A DNA stretch of 64,000 bases from Stropharia rugosoannulata (lineage: Eukaryota > Basidiomycota > Agaricomycetes > Agaricales > Strophariaceae), in the NCBI GenBank assembly GCA_028532985.1, contig JANCIK010000003.1, forward strand, positions 1,560,001 through 1,624,000, in the 5' to 3' direction. The number at the start of each line of letters is the position of its first letter. Within the stretch, counting starts at the first letter, position 1. A program made the position numbers and the translations under genes. The notes beneath the pieces are model-generated. The model was not told where the DNA came from. It saw only the letters and a program-made list of their open reading frames with translations, and made no database searches. Positions 48,977 to 60,122 of the stretch are shown here, piece by piece.

Positions 48977-50176
48977 ATGACGACCACTATTTGCACCGTC
49001 ATCCCGACGCTGACTTCCATTCAATTAATCTCCTCTGTTGTCGATGTAACCTCTTTTTCGCAGTCCACTATATCAGTAACCGGCAATGCGAGCACAATCA
49101 CCATAACTCAGACATGCGACAACATCATAACAATGCCAGTCACTGGGACACCTCCAAGTAATACTCCAACATGTCTGCCTACAATTAGAGAAGTGATTAT
49201 AACTGGAGCCGGTTAGTACAAACCATTTACTGTTAAGGAAACATGTCGAGGAGAGAAATTTCATTGACTGCTGTTTGTCTTACCAGTATTTGAGAGCGTT
49301 ATACAGGTTCCTATCACATTCGCTAGAGTTGATACACAAACTGCTACGAAAACGTTCTTCGCGACCTCTTGTTCTACATCGACAAGCCGTAGTTCAACAT
49401 CAACATCAACATCACCTTCACCAACATCGTCGTCCAGTACCTCCCCAATCGTGTCACAAGATCCTCCTGGATTCGTGGTGTCTAACAGTACCCATACCCA
49501 CACTGATGCTACGCCGTCCTCCAGTGCGACCCTTGTCTCCGAACCTGACGGAGGTCCTGGAGAAAAAATTGGTCCGATTTTAGGAGGTACGCTAGGAGGC
49601 GTGATACTCTTGGCAGCTGTAGTCTGGTTCGCGTTGCGTTACTTGTATGAATGATTCTTTTATCTATGCAGCATAACGCTAACCCATATAACGCTATTTC
49701 AGCATCAGGCCTGGGCGGTCAGTGGCCAATTTCCTCGAATGTCATCAAGTTACTGATTATGAAGTGATGTAACAACTTTCAGATTTAAGCAGACAATCTC
49801 TGACGGCGGTTCGACGAAAGAGCATAACATGGACCTCCTCGAAGACGACGACTCTGACTATGGTCAATACGGTTATCCCCAACGATATCAGGACTCGCCG
49901 CCGGTACAACACCAACAGTATGCATGGGACAGGCCTACTACAAACGAAGGCTCGGACGAGACGATTGAAGAGTACAGCTCTATACAACCTATGCGTCCTT
50001 CCAGCGCTCTATATCCTGCTCCACTGTCTCCTCTAACGCCTGCCATAAATCACCACCGCTTTTCCGGCCCTCCCGAGGTGTCCATTTTCCCTGGCCATGC
50101 TTCAATGGGAGAGTACAATCCGCCCTCTCATTCATCGCATAGTGAGACGCATACACTTATTGGCCACTACCGGTAG
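48977..50176 (+). CDS. Ser/Thr-rich single-pass membrane protein (Mid2/WSC-like architecture)
   Basis: Seen: ATG at 48977; exons 48977-49211, 49287-49644, 49703-49717 (15 nt) and 49783-50176, all in phase. The extracellular part (~170 residues) is Ser/Thr/Pro-rich with runs such as STSTSRSSTSTSTS and several Cys, likely heavily O-glycosylated. Helix: GPILGGTLGGVILLAAVVWF. The 15-nt exon encodes -IRPG- just inside the membrane (ALRYFIRPGRFK). The cytoplasmic tail (~150 aa) has acidic (DLLEDDDSDYG), Tyr-rich and Pro-rich stretches. No cleavable signal peptide is evident at the N-terminus. Known: this architecture is used by fungal wall-stress sensors and by many uncharacterised basidiomycete proteins. 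Function is not assignable. Confidence 0.75.
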
Positions 50177-50561
50177 CACCCTACATCATAATTTCTATTC
50201 ATCACTCGTCCTGGGCAGTTGCAGGACAAGGAATCATCGATCATCATAGACTGTGAAGCACAACAGAGCGTAATTTACTCTTTTGTATCACACTTATACC
50301 TACATTTTCTACGCGTTACCTTTACTTTTGCAGCAAATACCGGCATTACATATTTAAAAGAGCTAACCGCAGGCAAAGCAGTCCACCTTGGGCAATCTAA
50401 AGACTTGTCATTGGTAAAATTACTACATACAGAATACATATCGCAAATGGTAGACTAGCAGGTAAAGCCACGGGAAAAGTAATTTCAGTGGTGGGAGCAT
50501 TCCTGGTGGTGCACTCAGTCAATCATGAGGGCCACAGCAAAAGTAGTTCGGCTACTCACAA
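50177..50561. other. Convergent intergenic region
   Basis: This 385-bp stretch lies between two converging genes. No gene seen. Confidence 0.5.
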
Positions 50562-51501
50562 TCAAAGACTTTGTACAGAGGCATGGGCAAACGCTGCCTC
50601 TTGCAGCTCTTTAACTGCCCTCTCTCGCACCATATTCCAGACGATATTCCGCTGCGCTCTTGCATCTCCCAGGCCGTCGCGAATTTCTTGCAATCGCTCG
50701 ACGTACTCGCGGCCGTCGTCTTTGAGCTCGCGGAGGGCCGCCAAGTTCTTCTCCAGGGCACTCAGCTGCATCTCTGGCGTGGCGAAGTTGGACGGATCGT
50801 GTTCAGCGGGCATTTCTGAGGGATCTGACAGGAAGATTTTGTGTGTCGGCGGCGTCAGGTCAGGTGCCCTTGCCAGCCGGCGGGCCTGGTCGTCCAGCTC
50901 GTCGGGCTCGTCGTCCGCGTCCTCGCGCTTGGGCACCACGGGCGGCTCGCCCGACTTTATGTCTGGGTCCTCAGACATCACCTGCCACAGTCGCCCCAGC
51001 GCCCGCTTAACGGCCGTCTCACCCTCTATCAGCCCGTTTGTCGACTGCTCCAGCTCGTCAAGTAGGCTGGAGCGGAAGGTGTGTGTTATGGACTTGTCCA
51101 GCACGAATGACGCATAGCTGGTGTGGTGCAGGGTCGGGGCGGGATACGGCGATACGAGTGGGGGGGATGGGGTGCGCGCGAGATGTGGCAGGGTGGGCGG
51201 GGAGGGTGACCGGCGCTCCTGCGGAAGGAGCAGCTTGATTCTTTTGCGCGCGCGTTGTTCCGCCTGTAGAGAAACGGGAAGTTTTAGAGCAGCTTTTGGA
51301 ATACGATGGGGCACAACGCACCTCCCAGTCCTCCATTTCCGGACCCCAAGCGGTGATTTTCCCCCTTCGAACCCAGCGGGCGCCCTTGGTGTTCTTATGG
51401 CCCCAGTTGCCTTCCGGATGTCCAACTGTAAAGTCTTCTTCGTCGGAGTCGTGTCCGAGTGATGGGTAATACCAAGCGTTGCGGTCACTCAGGGGTAACA
51501 T
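50562..51501 (-). CDS. 293-aa nuclear-type protein, possible RXT2-like
   Basis: Seen: ATG at 51501 (MLPLSDRNAWYYPSLGHDSDEEDF); exon 1 51501-51322 and exon 2 51263-50562. The N-terminal part has acidic patches and the segment NTKGARWVRRGKITAWGP followed by a basic cluster (AEQRARKRIKLLLP). The middle is Pro-rich, and the C-terminal ~90 residues are predicted coiled coil (MQLSALEKNLAALRELKDDGREYVERLQEIRDGL). The order of basic-segment motifs is reminiscent of RXT2, a subunit of the Rpd3L histone deacetylase complex, but I cannot confirm it by eye. Alternative: an unnamed basidiomycete nuclear protein. Confidence 0.6.
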
Positions 51502-52054
51502 GTCGGCACTTCAGACGTCGATGAACAACAGGAAGTCAACTAGGAAGGAAGCACCGGCTTACTTTGGGAATTCAGTAGTAACCCTCCGTTTGTGACCACT
51601 GATATGAGGTGGAACAAGGTGGCTTGTCGAGGGCCGCGTAGGTGGAAGAGCATGGTGCATAGGTTCGTTGTACGCCGACATGGCAGACTGAAGGAAATGT
51701 TACGGTGGCTTCAGCCATTTCTGTGTCTCCGCGCCTGAAGATCACGGCATCCTCACAGCGGCAATCACCGGCGACATACACCTTCACCTTGCGGAAAATT
51801 CACTCTACTGGCTTCAAATTTTTTAAAGAGGCCACATAATAAAAGAAATTTCGTGGAAAGGTATAGACATTTTAGCTTTTTGAGATGTCAATGTTACACT
51901 AGTACTATGAGACAGTCCCCGATGGAATTCTTTTCTATATTCAATAAAGTATGTAACTCTACACATCTGTCTATAGCACTACAAGGAATAGACCAGGTCA
52001 GAAACCACTCCATCCAGATGAACTTACAGTATTTAATACGCAATGTCATCTGAA
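51502..52054. other. Intergenic region
   Basis: This 550-bp stretch holds the promoter side of the RXT2-like gene and the 3' flank of biotin synthase. No gene seen. Confidence 0.5.
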
Positions 52055-53590
52055 TTAAGCCGAGGGTTGAGCTGAACTGGAATCTTCCAACTGTAGCCTT
52101 TCGCCCTCTTTCTTTGCGACGCTGACTTGTTCGAAGCTGCGCATTCCCTCAAGACCCCATCTACCCATCATAGCTTTATCCTGAATAAATTAAACAACGT
52201 CAGCTTTGGGAGTCATTGTAATTTCATGTAACTCTGACCTCGTCCCATGGTGAACCTGAAATTATCGTTAATATTGATCGTGTACATGGCAGAATCCCAC
52301 TTACAAGGCGTTGTGAGCATTTGCTCTCCTGTGAAAACGGCATTTGCACCAGCCATGAAGCACATCGCTTGTTCAGTTTCATTCAAAGTGTTTCGGCCGG
52401 CGGCAAGACGGATGATGGTCTTGGGCATAGCAATTCGGGCAGTGGCGACTGTGCGAATGAGTGTGTGCACCGGCACAGGCTGAAGACCATTGTTGGCAAC
52501 AGTTCTAAGAAAGTTGCCGGGATAGACTTACGTCGTTTTTCTCCAGTGGTGTACCAGGAATAGGAACCAAAGCATTTACAGGGAAAGACTCTGGGTGCTC
52601 TGGCATGCTACATTGATTGTCATATTAGACTGAGCATGATAACAGTTTAGAAGGACCTACTTGGACACCTCATGGATAAGGCCAACTCGATCCGCGTCGG
52701 ACTCTCCCAGGCCTAAGATTCCCCCAGAGCAGACACTAATGCCAGCGTCGCGGACCGCGGTAATGGTGTCCAATCGCTCATCATAGGAGCGGGTGGTAAT
52801 GACCTGTGACAGAAGTCACTGAGCAACATGGAGCGCCGAAGGCAGTTTAGATAGAACCTTTGGATAGAATTCCCGCGATGTGTCGAGGTTGTGGTTGTAA
52901 GCGGTAAGCCCTCTGTCGAAGAAGACATGTTAACGGGGACCGTCGTATTAATAGCACGCGACGTACGCCTCTTTCAGCCGTTTGGCTTGCTCGGGTGAAA
53001 GCATGCCAAGGGTAGTGCAAACCTCCATTCCCATCCCGCGGACTTCTGTCACCATCTGCAGGATCTTCTCGAACCCGCGCTTCCTGCCTGCAAGGTCTCG
53101 CCAAGCAGCTCCCATGCAAAATCGGGTGCTCCCATTTTCTTTAGCTTTGCGGGCGGCTTCAAGCACCGGCTCGATGTCAACGAGCTTGGAGGCCGACGTA
53201 GGAGTCGAATATCGTGATGATTGGGAGCAATAAGAACCTAGGTGCCTTCAGGATGCGTGACGGCGATTGATAAGAGATAATACATACAATCCTCGCTACA
53301 ACCTCCGGCTTTAAGGACGCTTTAGCGGGAAGATCGGGATTAAGGACGGACGACGTACTCTTGATGTTCATGAGTGTGCATAGCTGGACCTTGTTGGCGT
53401 CGTTGTGGGCCCTGTGGACCGATGCAGAGCGGAAAACGAGCTCGAGGAGGGGAGTATCATAAATTGCTTGGATCTCCTCCCGCGTCCAATCGTTACGCGT
53501 GACTGATGAAGATGGGCGGGGCGTAGGAGCAGCGTGGGTGGCGAGCGACCTCGCAAGGTGTACGCGGCGGGTTGAGAGAGCTCTGAACAT
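52055..53590 (-). CDS. BIO2: Biotin synthase (mitochondrial, radical SAM)
   Basis: Seen: ATG at 53590; the N-terminus [20 protein letters not shown] is a mitochondrial presequence. The radical-SAM cluster motif C-x3-C-x2-C is CSEDCSYC, assembled over three exons: exon 1 ends NIK-A, a 21-nt exon (53308-53288) encodes GGCSED, and the next exon begins with the second T-GT to restore Cys and continue SYCSQSS. Further blocks are [44 protein letters not shown] and [18 protein letters not shown] second small exon of 17 nt (SPWDE) joins the tail [13 protein letters not shown]. Known: inserts sulfur into dethiobiotin using a [4Fe-4S] and an auxiliary cluster. Inference: this fungus may make the last step of biotin; bioA/bioD homologues are not in the window. 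Confidence 0.95.
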
Positions 53591-54523
53591 GACCACAAGG
53601 ACAGGAAACGAAGGTGAGTGGGGAGAGGGAAAGGAAGGAAAGCGGTTAGTGGAATTATTTAGGCTTTGTATTTAATTAGACTGCTGGGGATTGGTTGGGG
53701 AGAATTGCCAATACTTTGGGCGCGTACGTGCACGTGCGCTTCTCCGACGCTCCGAACTCCGTCGCACTCGCGGCCGTGCGGTCCTTGCGCGGACTCTCTT
53801 TCCAATTTCATGTGCACCACGGTGCCCCTACCTTGTCGATCTCGTCTTTCCTTCCCTCATCTTCTATGTACCACAGCACCTCCGGACCAAGAAGCTTTCA
53901 TCATTCTCAGTCCCCTCATATAATTAAGCTACTTCACATGCTCTGCGCAGCGTGATAACTCACCGGGAGGCAACCGCAAGAGACGGATACCCGCTGGGTG
54001 TTATATTATTTATAGGGCCTATTGACTTCGAACTGGAAACACAAAACAATCTGGTCTGCATTCAGTCGGCTTTGGACGAACTGTACTCGTCTGTTCTCTG
54101 TCTAGGCAACTGAAAATGCGCAAATGCATTATAACGTATACAAAATATGACAATACAGGGGTGGATAACGGTGTGTCAGTACTACCGCATACATGAAAAC
54201 CAAAATGGGGAACGGCAGGTCGAAGCCAAACGAAAATATGGGGTTAGTGTTACAGTGAAAAATATATGTGTGTTTGCTGACTGTTCGTTGTCTATCGATG
54301 AATATATAGCAGAGAAGAGGGCTACGGCTAGCGTAGAGGCGTTAAAGCGGTATTGTACTCGTGTGATGGCGTTAAAAGGTCGGTCTCAGTCGTGGTCGTG
54401 GCGGCTCGAGTGGTCTGAGGGTCTCTCAGAATGCTTCGCTGGATCGTGTCGGGTGGCAAAGTCCACAACTACATATCGGTAAAGGTTGAGAATCCCAGGA
54501 AAGTAACAACTCGTCAACTCGGT
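53591..54523. other. Intergenic region upstream of biotin synthase
   Basis: No gene supported. It holds the biotin synthase promoter and the 3' flank of the small minus-strand gene. An open frame at 54147-54482 (+) lacks family motifs. Confidence 0.45.
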
Positions 54524-54808
54524 TCAGAAAAAATATGCTGTCGTCGAAATACCTTTGTGCGCATTCCCGTTGTGCCTATAACTTCGTTGTCTCTCCATTG
54601 GAGTGAGCTGGCCGTTTGACTGGTCGCTGTGGTTATGGTTCTCCCGTTCTTGACGGTCGCGCTCGGGCGGTGAATTTGATTTGCTCTTCCGCTCTGGCGT
54701 CACCTGCTGCCTAACCGCGTTCCACTGGCGCAGAGTGTGTGCAGCCAGCTGGGACGCATATAGCCGTTTTTGTTGCTCTACGTTCGTACTGTTTGTCGTG
54801 TGTGCCAT
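54524..54808 (-). CDS. Small 94-aa protein, unrecognised
   Basis: Seen: ATG at 54808 opens MAHTTNSTNVEQQKRLYASQ. A short amphipathic helix (QKRLYASQLAAHTLRQWNAVRQQV) is followed by a polar, Arg/Glu/Asn/His-rich tail (SPPERDRQERENHNH) ending at 54524. The helical head, regular composition and sharp change at the borders favour a real gene, but no domain is recognised. An upstream exon is possible because the reading frame stays open ahead of the ATG. I can give no function. Confidence 0.45.
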   Translation of the reverse strand: MAHTTNSTNVEQQKRLYASQLAAHTLRQWNAVRQQVTPERKSKSNSPPERDRQERENHNHSDQSNGQLTPMERQRSYRHNGNAHKGISTTAYFF

Positions 54809-57800
54809 CGCAGGTGAGTAAAGATTCACTGGGGTTGGGGTGAAAATTATTATTCTAACGAGGGGGATACGTACTGTCTTATATATTTTCATCGTTTGAC
54901 AGAGACTCGGAGCGTTAGTTGGGTGCCAGCTCCACCGGTCCCATCAGGAAAAGGAGGTGGTCATCGTCTTCGTTGGTGCCAATGACGTCGGACCGACTTT
55001 GGGGGTCTGACCCACACGTGACAGGCGCGTCTTGATTTCACCTACGCCCCCTTGTCTGACTGTGGTTCTCATCGTCGTTTCTCTCGGTGTCTAAAGACTG
55101 TTTTAGGCACCTTTACGCATGTATTATGTCTCTGCTCTTGGAATACCCACCCCACGCCACATCAAGAATCAACACTTCAAAGAAACTACATGCCACATAA
55201 ATATGTGCCATAACTGAAACTGCACCACGTCCTCGGTAGCCAATCTTGTGACCTCAAGCGTCACGTCAGAGTGGAATATTCGCTCCGTGAACTCTGCATA
55301 CTCAAGGCTCTCTACAACATATGCTAGCACTCCACGGTAGAGACTACTTCGACTCAAAAAATGCAGCTTTGAAGCTCATTGCATTTGTCATTTGTCATTG
55401 GAGAGTTGCGCAATGGGTTTTGTCATAAAAATGGATACTTTATCAAGCTCTAGGAGTCTGAGATCGCTACGGACTTCACGATTGTACGTCTTGCCAATAA
55501 GCAATCTTTTAAAACAAGTTTCTTCCCTCTTCTCACACGAAGATACAATTTGACAGGTTCCTTTGAACATGAGCTACTTTCGACTGCTTTAAATCATGCA
55601 TACCTTCGCGTACTGTGGTGCCCGACAATTCACTAGCTATATCAATAGGCCAAGTTCTCCCACTGGCTATGATCTCATGTTGCATGCAAGTAAAGAAAAT
55701 TGCAAATGCTCACGTACGTCAATCGGACGCGTAAACAGCAGCATATCAGGGTCATTCTAATGCTTCCCCTTCCAGAAAGAGAGAAACGTTGGAGCAGATC
55801 ATGTCGTGCGTCAAGCGGTAAGCCAGCCACTGGTGAATTAGGCGAGTGTTCTGTGATACTCCCATGGCTTCACACCGATACAATAACATATATTGAATGA
55901 ATGCCATGATGCTATCCTTCTGGTTCTTGCGTGTTAGCGCGAGGTGACAGGGGGTTTCGTAGGCAAAAGGCAGGGGAACACATGGATAGAATTTAGCCTA
56001 TTCGACCGTAGTTTGACTGACTTGGCAGACCCCGGCAAAATAGTCTCTCATCAAGAGGGCGAACGCCACGGAAGACATTTCAATCTGCGCTACGGTCCTT
56101 TCTGAGACCAACTGTCACAGGCTGCTGACGCTCGTGCTTCTGGTAATAGCGCACACTACCAGGCTCCAGCTACCTTCTTCCATCACGGCGAGAGCACCAC
56201 GGACGACGCCTTTTCCTTGATCTACGCGAATGTTTTCAAGGCGCCCATGACGATATTTTATTTACTGCTGTTGAGTGGAGCTCACTGATGCGTACCCGGA
56301 GGCTGCTAGGCTCAATTCTATCCATAGCCTTGGCGAGCTCTGTATCGGACGCGGCCCTACTGTCCCCTTTTACTAGCTTGCTCTTGGACTGCTGCTATAT
56401 ACTCCTACCCTCTCCTACCCCAGCGCAGGCGCCGTGCGGAGCACCAGAGTGGACGATCTGTGCATTATCCTACTACATAATCTATATAAAATCATACCGC
56501 TGATCTTATTGACAGCGTGGGGGCGCGTATCGACGATGGCTGCCCGGTGCACATGCTGGTGGGCGCCTCGCTTCTTGTATATGACGCGGGCGTTTTATGT
56601 GGTGGCAACGGGTGGACTAGCGGCAGCGCCAGCGAAGGGCAGGGCAAGGCTGACCTGGCTTGTTTACCTGACGTCATCGTCGTGGGCGCCCTTCTTGATT
56701 GAGCATGGGCATGTATGTATACAGCAGCCAGCTCTATTCCGGTGCCACATGCAATCGTCATAGGTAAATAGATGGTTATGTAGGTTTTTCACTATTATTT
56801 GTGCCGCATGTTTCCGCGATTCTGCCTTAAAAACTTCAAATAGCGTATATATTATTCAGTCGTCACTGTACAAAAAACGTAGCCTAGCTGCTCAATACTT
56901 CGTCATCTTGTTAAAATGAGCGTAGCACCGCGTGATCAACACTATGAGAGAGGAATAAGTGAATTCACGTTTGGCCTCGGTGAGCTCGAGAGGCAAACGG
57001 ATGTAGGAAAATTACATCGAGGAACTATTAAATACTCAACAATAATAATAGAATATTAGCTAGAACGTTTACAGAACAAAAGTGAATGACGAGTAAGTAA
57101 GTAGCAAAAATGGATTAAATGGGCAATAACTCAGTGATTGGGTAATGAATGGAAGACACTTAGAAAGTTCTCATTGCGTACGCTCGTAAAGCACGCGTGA
57201 TGCGTCTAGAATTCCAACACATCTACTCTACGTACGAGCGCTAATCTTATTTTTACGATGAGACTCGTGTACTGTATAACGGCGTTAAGGCCCAAAGCCC
57301 GTAGCCCGAGAAAGAGAAGGGGGAAACTGCATACTGAACACTGGCATCCCCGCCAACCCCAACCTCGGTTTTTGCCGAGCACCGCCTCGATCGGGGCTCT
57401 GGACCCACAACGGACCATAGCCGTATAATACCGTCCGGCCGTACGTTGTCCATACCTATGTAGTGCCCCCGCAATCGGTAGCCCATCCCCGCATCGGGAT
57501 TCGAATATTTGATGTTGAACGTTCAGCCCGGCCTGGCTGTGGGCGAGTGTGAATGGTCCTAGCCAGTCACTGTCGGTTGCCAGTCGGTATATCCTACCGA
57601 TTGGGATGGACTGGGCTGAGCTGGCGGTCCTGCTTCAAAGCGTTTGTGGATCGTGGATCGTGGTCCATTGGCCTAGACTGCAGCGCGCTTCTGAATTAGC
57701 CCGCAGGGCGGGTACGGTATTTACCTAGGTTTTTTTTGGTTGTGGCCTGTGGTATAGGCCCCTTAGTATCAATCCATACCCGTACTTGACGTTATGCAAT

Positions 57801-59015
57801 GCACGGCAACTTGGGTGTTCATGCAGCAAACGTGCCTGGATACTCAGAGTCTAACGGCCAAAACAGCCAACCATGGCCAGTGGTTCTGAGCATTGCGGTG
57901 CTTCAGGTGTTCCGAGACATATATACATACGTAACGGTGACCCTGCATTCGGCGATGGAGAACATATCATGCCATTACAGGGAAAGGCGAGGTATGTACT
58001 GACCCCGGCCGTCCGCGCTGTCATAGCATCACGATCTACAACCTCTGGCCCCCGGCCCACGGGTATCACAATCATCGAGACGTATCTACACTTAGTCTCT
58101 TTTGTTTCCAAAATATCACTACGCAAAGGAGCAACGAAGGGAAGCAGCGCTGTGGGAACGGCGGCAGGCGCTTTCATCCAGAAAGATGTCGTACATCCCG
58201 AGCCTTTTGTCTTGCGTGGGAGCGCGTCGCGCCAAGAATCGCACTTACCTACACTCTATTGTTTTCATTGAAGCGAAGCTTAAGCATCACACTGGGTGGA
58301 AGAAGAGAAGACGACACAGGTGTCATGCATGCAAATAGAGTATATACACTATATACAGAAAGGAGTTGGTCATCGCCAGCGGTGTGGTTTGTGGTTTGTG
58401 GTATCAAAGCGCGAACGAAAACAGGGCGCTGGGCGCGAACAAAGGAAAGGGCGCTGGTGCGGGCCGCGTCTACGGCGCGCTGGTGCAGCGGGGGGAACAG
58501 ATATAGATAGATATTACGGGGGGATAAAGTAAAGCGCGATGATTAAATAGACCGTATGCTATGCCCGTGATGACAAGAGAGAGTCGGCGTTTGGGTCGTG
58601 TGGTGTACTACACATGTGGTTCGTATAAAGGTATGCAGCGATGATGGTTGTGGTTGTGGTATGGTGGTAGTTGCAGAGCAAGGAGAGAATAAGACAGTGG
58701 TATGCGGGGCAGTGAATAAAGTGCAGAAGCAAAGGGAATAAGATAGTGTAAAGCGGGTAACCGGGAAAAATGCTATGGGACAGAGAGAGATAGAAGAGTC
58801 CTTGTCAAGTCGTTGCGTGGTATTTTTCGTGAAAGGGGGGCCGGAGAACAAATAGTTGGTTGGATGTGGTGCGTGCGTGCGTGCGTGCGATGGCAAATGG
58901 ATATAGAACATGCGCGGTCGGAGCTGGTCATGGGTGCGGCGTTGGATGGATATCTTGGTCGGTCTCGTGGGTGCTGTCGCGTGTCGCTGGGGGAGGAGAG
59001 GCGGAGAGCGCGCAT
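54809..59015. other. 4.2-kb region without a supported gene
   Basis: No coding gene recognised on either strand. A (GTGC)n/(GCGT)n microsatellite lies near 58870-58890. A region at 57500-57510 resembles a tRNA T-arm (GGGATTCGAAT), but no cloverleaf forms. It includes the 3' flank of the BTG gene. Confidence 0.5.
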
Positions 59016-59879
59016 TTAAGCGCGGGATGCGCGCCAGTTGGCGGCGGAGGCGGCCGTGGGGGGCGCGGGCTGGGTCCTGGGGCGAGCGGGCTTGCCGCCG
59101 CCGAGCATGACGCCGCCGGTGAGGACGGTGGTCTTTCCGCCGTCGTAGGGGGTGACCTCTGTCTTGCTGGTGTCGACAAAGACGCGAGCCTGACGGGCGC
59201 GCTCGCGGCGGGACTGCTTGACCTCGGGGGCGGGTGCGCTGTTGGCCGAGGCGGCCGAGGTGCGGGAGGACGCGGTGTCGGCGGAGGAGAAGGAGAAGGC
59301 GGAGGCGGCCGAGTTGGAAGAGCGGGAGCTGCAGCGGGACTGGTCGGAGACGGAGGACATGGGGGACGTGGAGCGCGGGGGGGCGGGGAAGTGGGCGAGG
59401 AGCGGGGTGGCCCAGGTGGGTGCGCTGATCTCGTCTGCGAGGAGGGTGAAGATGGTGTCCTCCTCCTCGGTGTCCTCCTCGAGCACCTGCTGCGCGAACG
59501 TCTTGCGGGCGGGCTGCGGCGCGGCCCAGACAGTGACGATCTGGCCGCCGACGCGGGCGGCGACGCAGCCGGGATCGACAAAGAGATCAAACTCTGCGCC
59601 GCCGAGGACGGCGATCCAGTCGAACCACTGGACGGCGGCGGCAGAGCAGGCGGCCCAGACAGGGCGCGGGGGGAGGCAGTCCGGCGAGAGGGTGATGCAG
59701 CGGCGGCCGGAGCCGCGGAGGGGCTCGGCGGGGACCCAGGACGGCGCGTAGTGGGCGGTGAGGTTGGCCTCAAGGTGGGTGCGGAGGGCGCGGAGGGCGG
59801 CGGGGGCGTAGCGCGGGGCGAGGCGGGCCGTGAGGAAGGCGACGGCGTGTGCGACAGCGAGGGAGAGAGACTCGGCCAT
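59016..59879 (-). CDS. BTG/Tob-family (anti-proliferative) protein
   Basis: Seen: a single-exon gene of 287 aa, ATG at 59879. The N-terminal half matches the BTG fold. An initial helix is SLAVAHAVAFLTARLAPRY. The box A core HYAPSWVPAEPLRGSGRRCI spans residues 43-61, and FDLFVDPGCVAARVGG spans residues ~97-112 (box B region). The remaining ~165 residues are disordered, rich in Ser, Ala and Pro, with a short acidic LEEDTEEEDT at ~132-141 and a basic, Lys/Thr stretch. Known: BTG/Tob proteins recruit the CCR4-NOT deadenylase through the BTG domain, promoting mRNA decay. Inference: the same role here. It is divergent from eS27. Confidence 0.78.
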   Translation of the reverse strand: MAESLSLAVAHAVAFLTARLAPRYAPAALRALRTHLEANLTAHYAPSWVPAEPLRGSGRRCITLSPDCLPPRPVWAACSAAAVQWFDWIAVLGGAEFDLFVDPGCVAARVGGQIVTVWAAPQPARKTFAQQVLEEDTEEEDTIFTLLADEISAPTWATPLLAHFPAPPRSTSPMSSVSDQSRCSSRSSNSAASAFSFSSADTASSRTSAASANSAPAPEVKQSRRERARQARVFVDTSKTEVTPYDGGKTTVLTGGVMLGGGKPARPRTQPAPPTAASAANWRASRA

Positions 59880-60119
59880 GTTTATCGTCCTGCGATAGAA
59901 AGAGCGACGTTATAAGAGGGGGATAGGGGTGTTCGACACAGTCCGGACGCGCGGGTTATAAACCCAGCCAGAGTACAAGGACAATTGCGCACCACGTGCC
60001 TCCCTTTTTCTTTTGTTTTCCTGTCCCGCAACTTCGGGCGCCGCTTCAATCCCCGCCAAACCTTGTTTCCCCCCGTCCACACAACTTGCACCCCCCGACA
60101 GCCCTCCCAAAAAGCAGCC
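59880..60119. promoter_or_regulatory. Divergent promoter shared by BTG-family and eS27 genes
   Basis: The two start codons lie 240 bp apart. The stretch contains CT-rich sequence (CCCTTTTTCTTTTG at 60001-60018), common in ribosomal-protein promoters, and no coding frame. Confidence 0.5.
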
Positions 60120-60122
60120 ATG
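60120..60122 (+). other. Start-codon-only exon of RPS27
   Basis: ATG is followed directly by a GTAAGC donor. The next exon opens ACC-CTC-GCC, giving M-TLAVDLL. The 5' UTR continues into this exon. Confidence 0.85.

Noticed and set aside
57490..57510. tRNA T-arm-like GGGATTCGAAT
   Set aside because: No acceptor, D or anticodon stem could be paired around it on either strand.
58860..59915. Open frame of about 350 codons on the + strand, Gly/Ala/Arg-rich
   Set aside because: It is antisense to the BTG-family gene and caused by its high GC and strong third-position bias.
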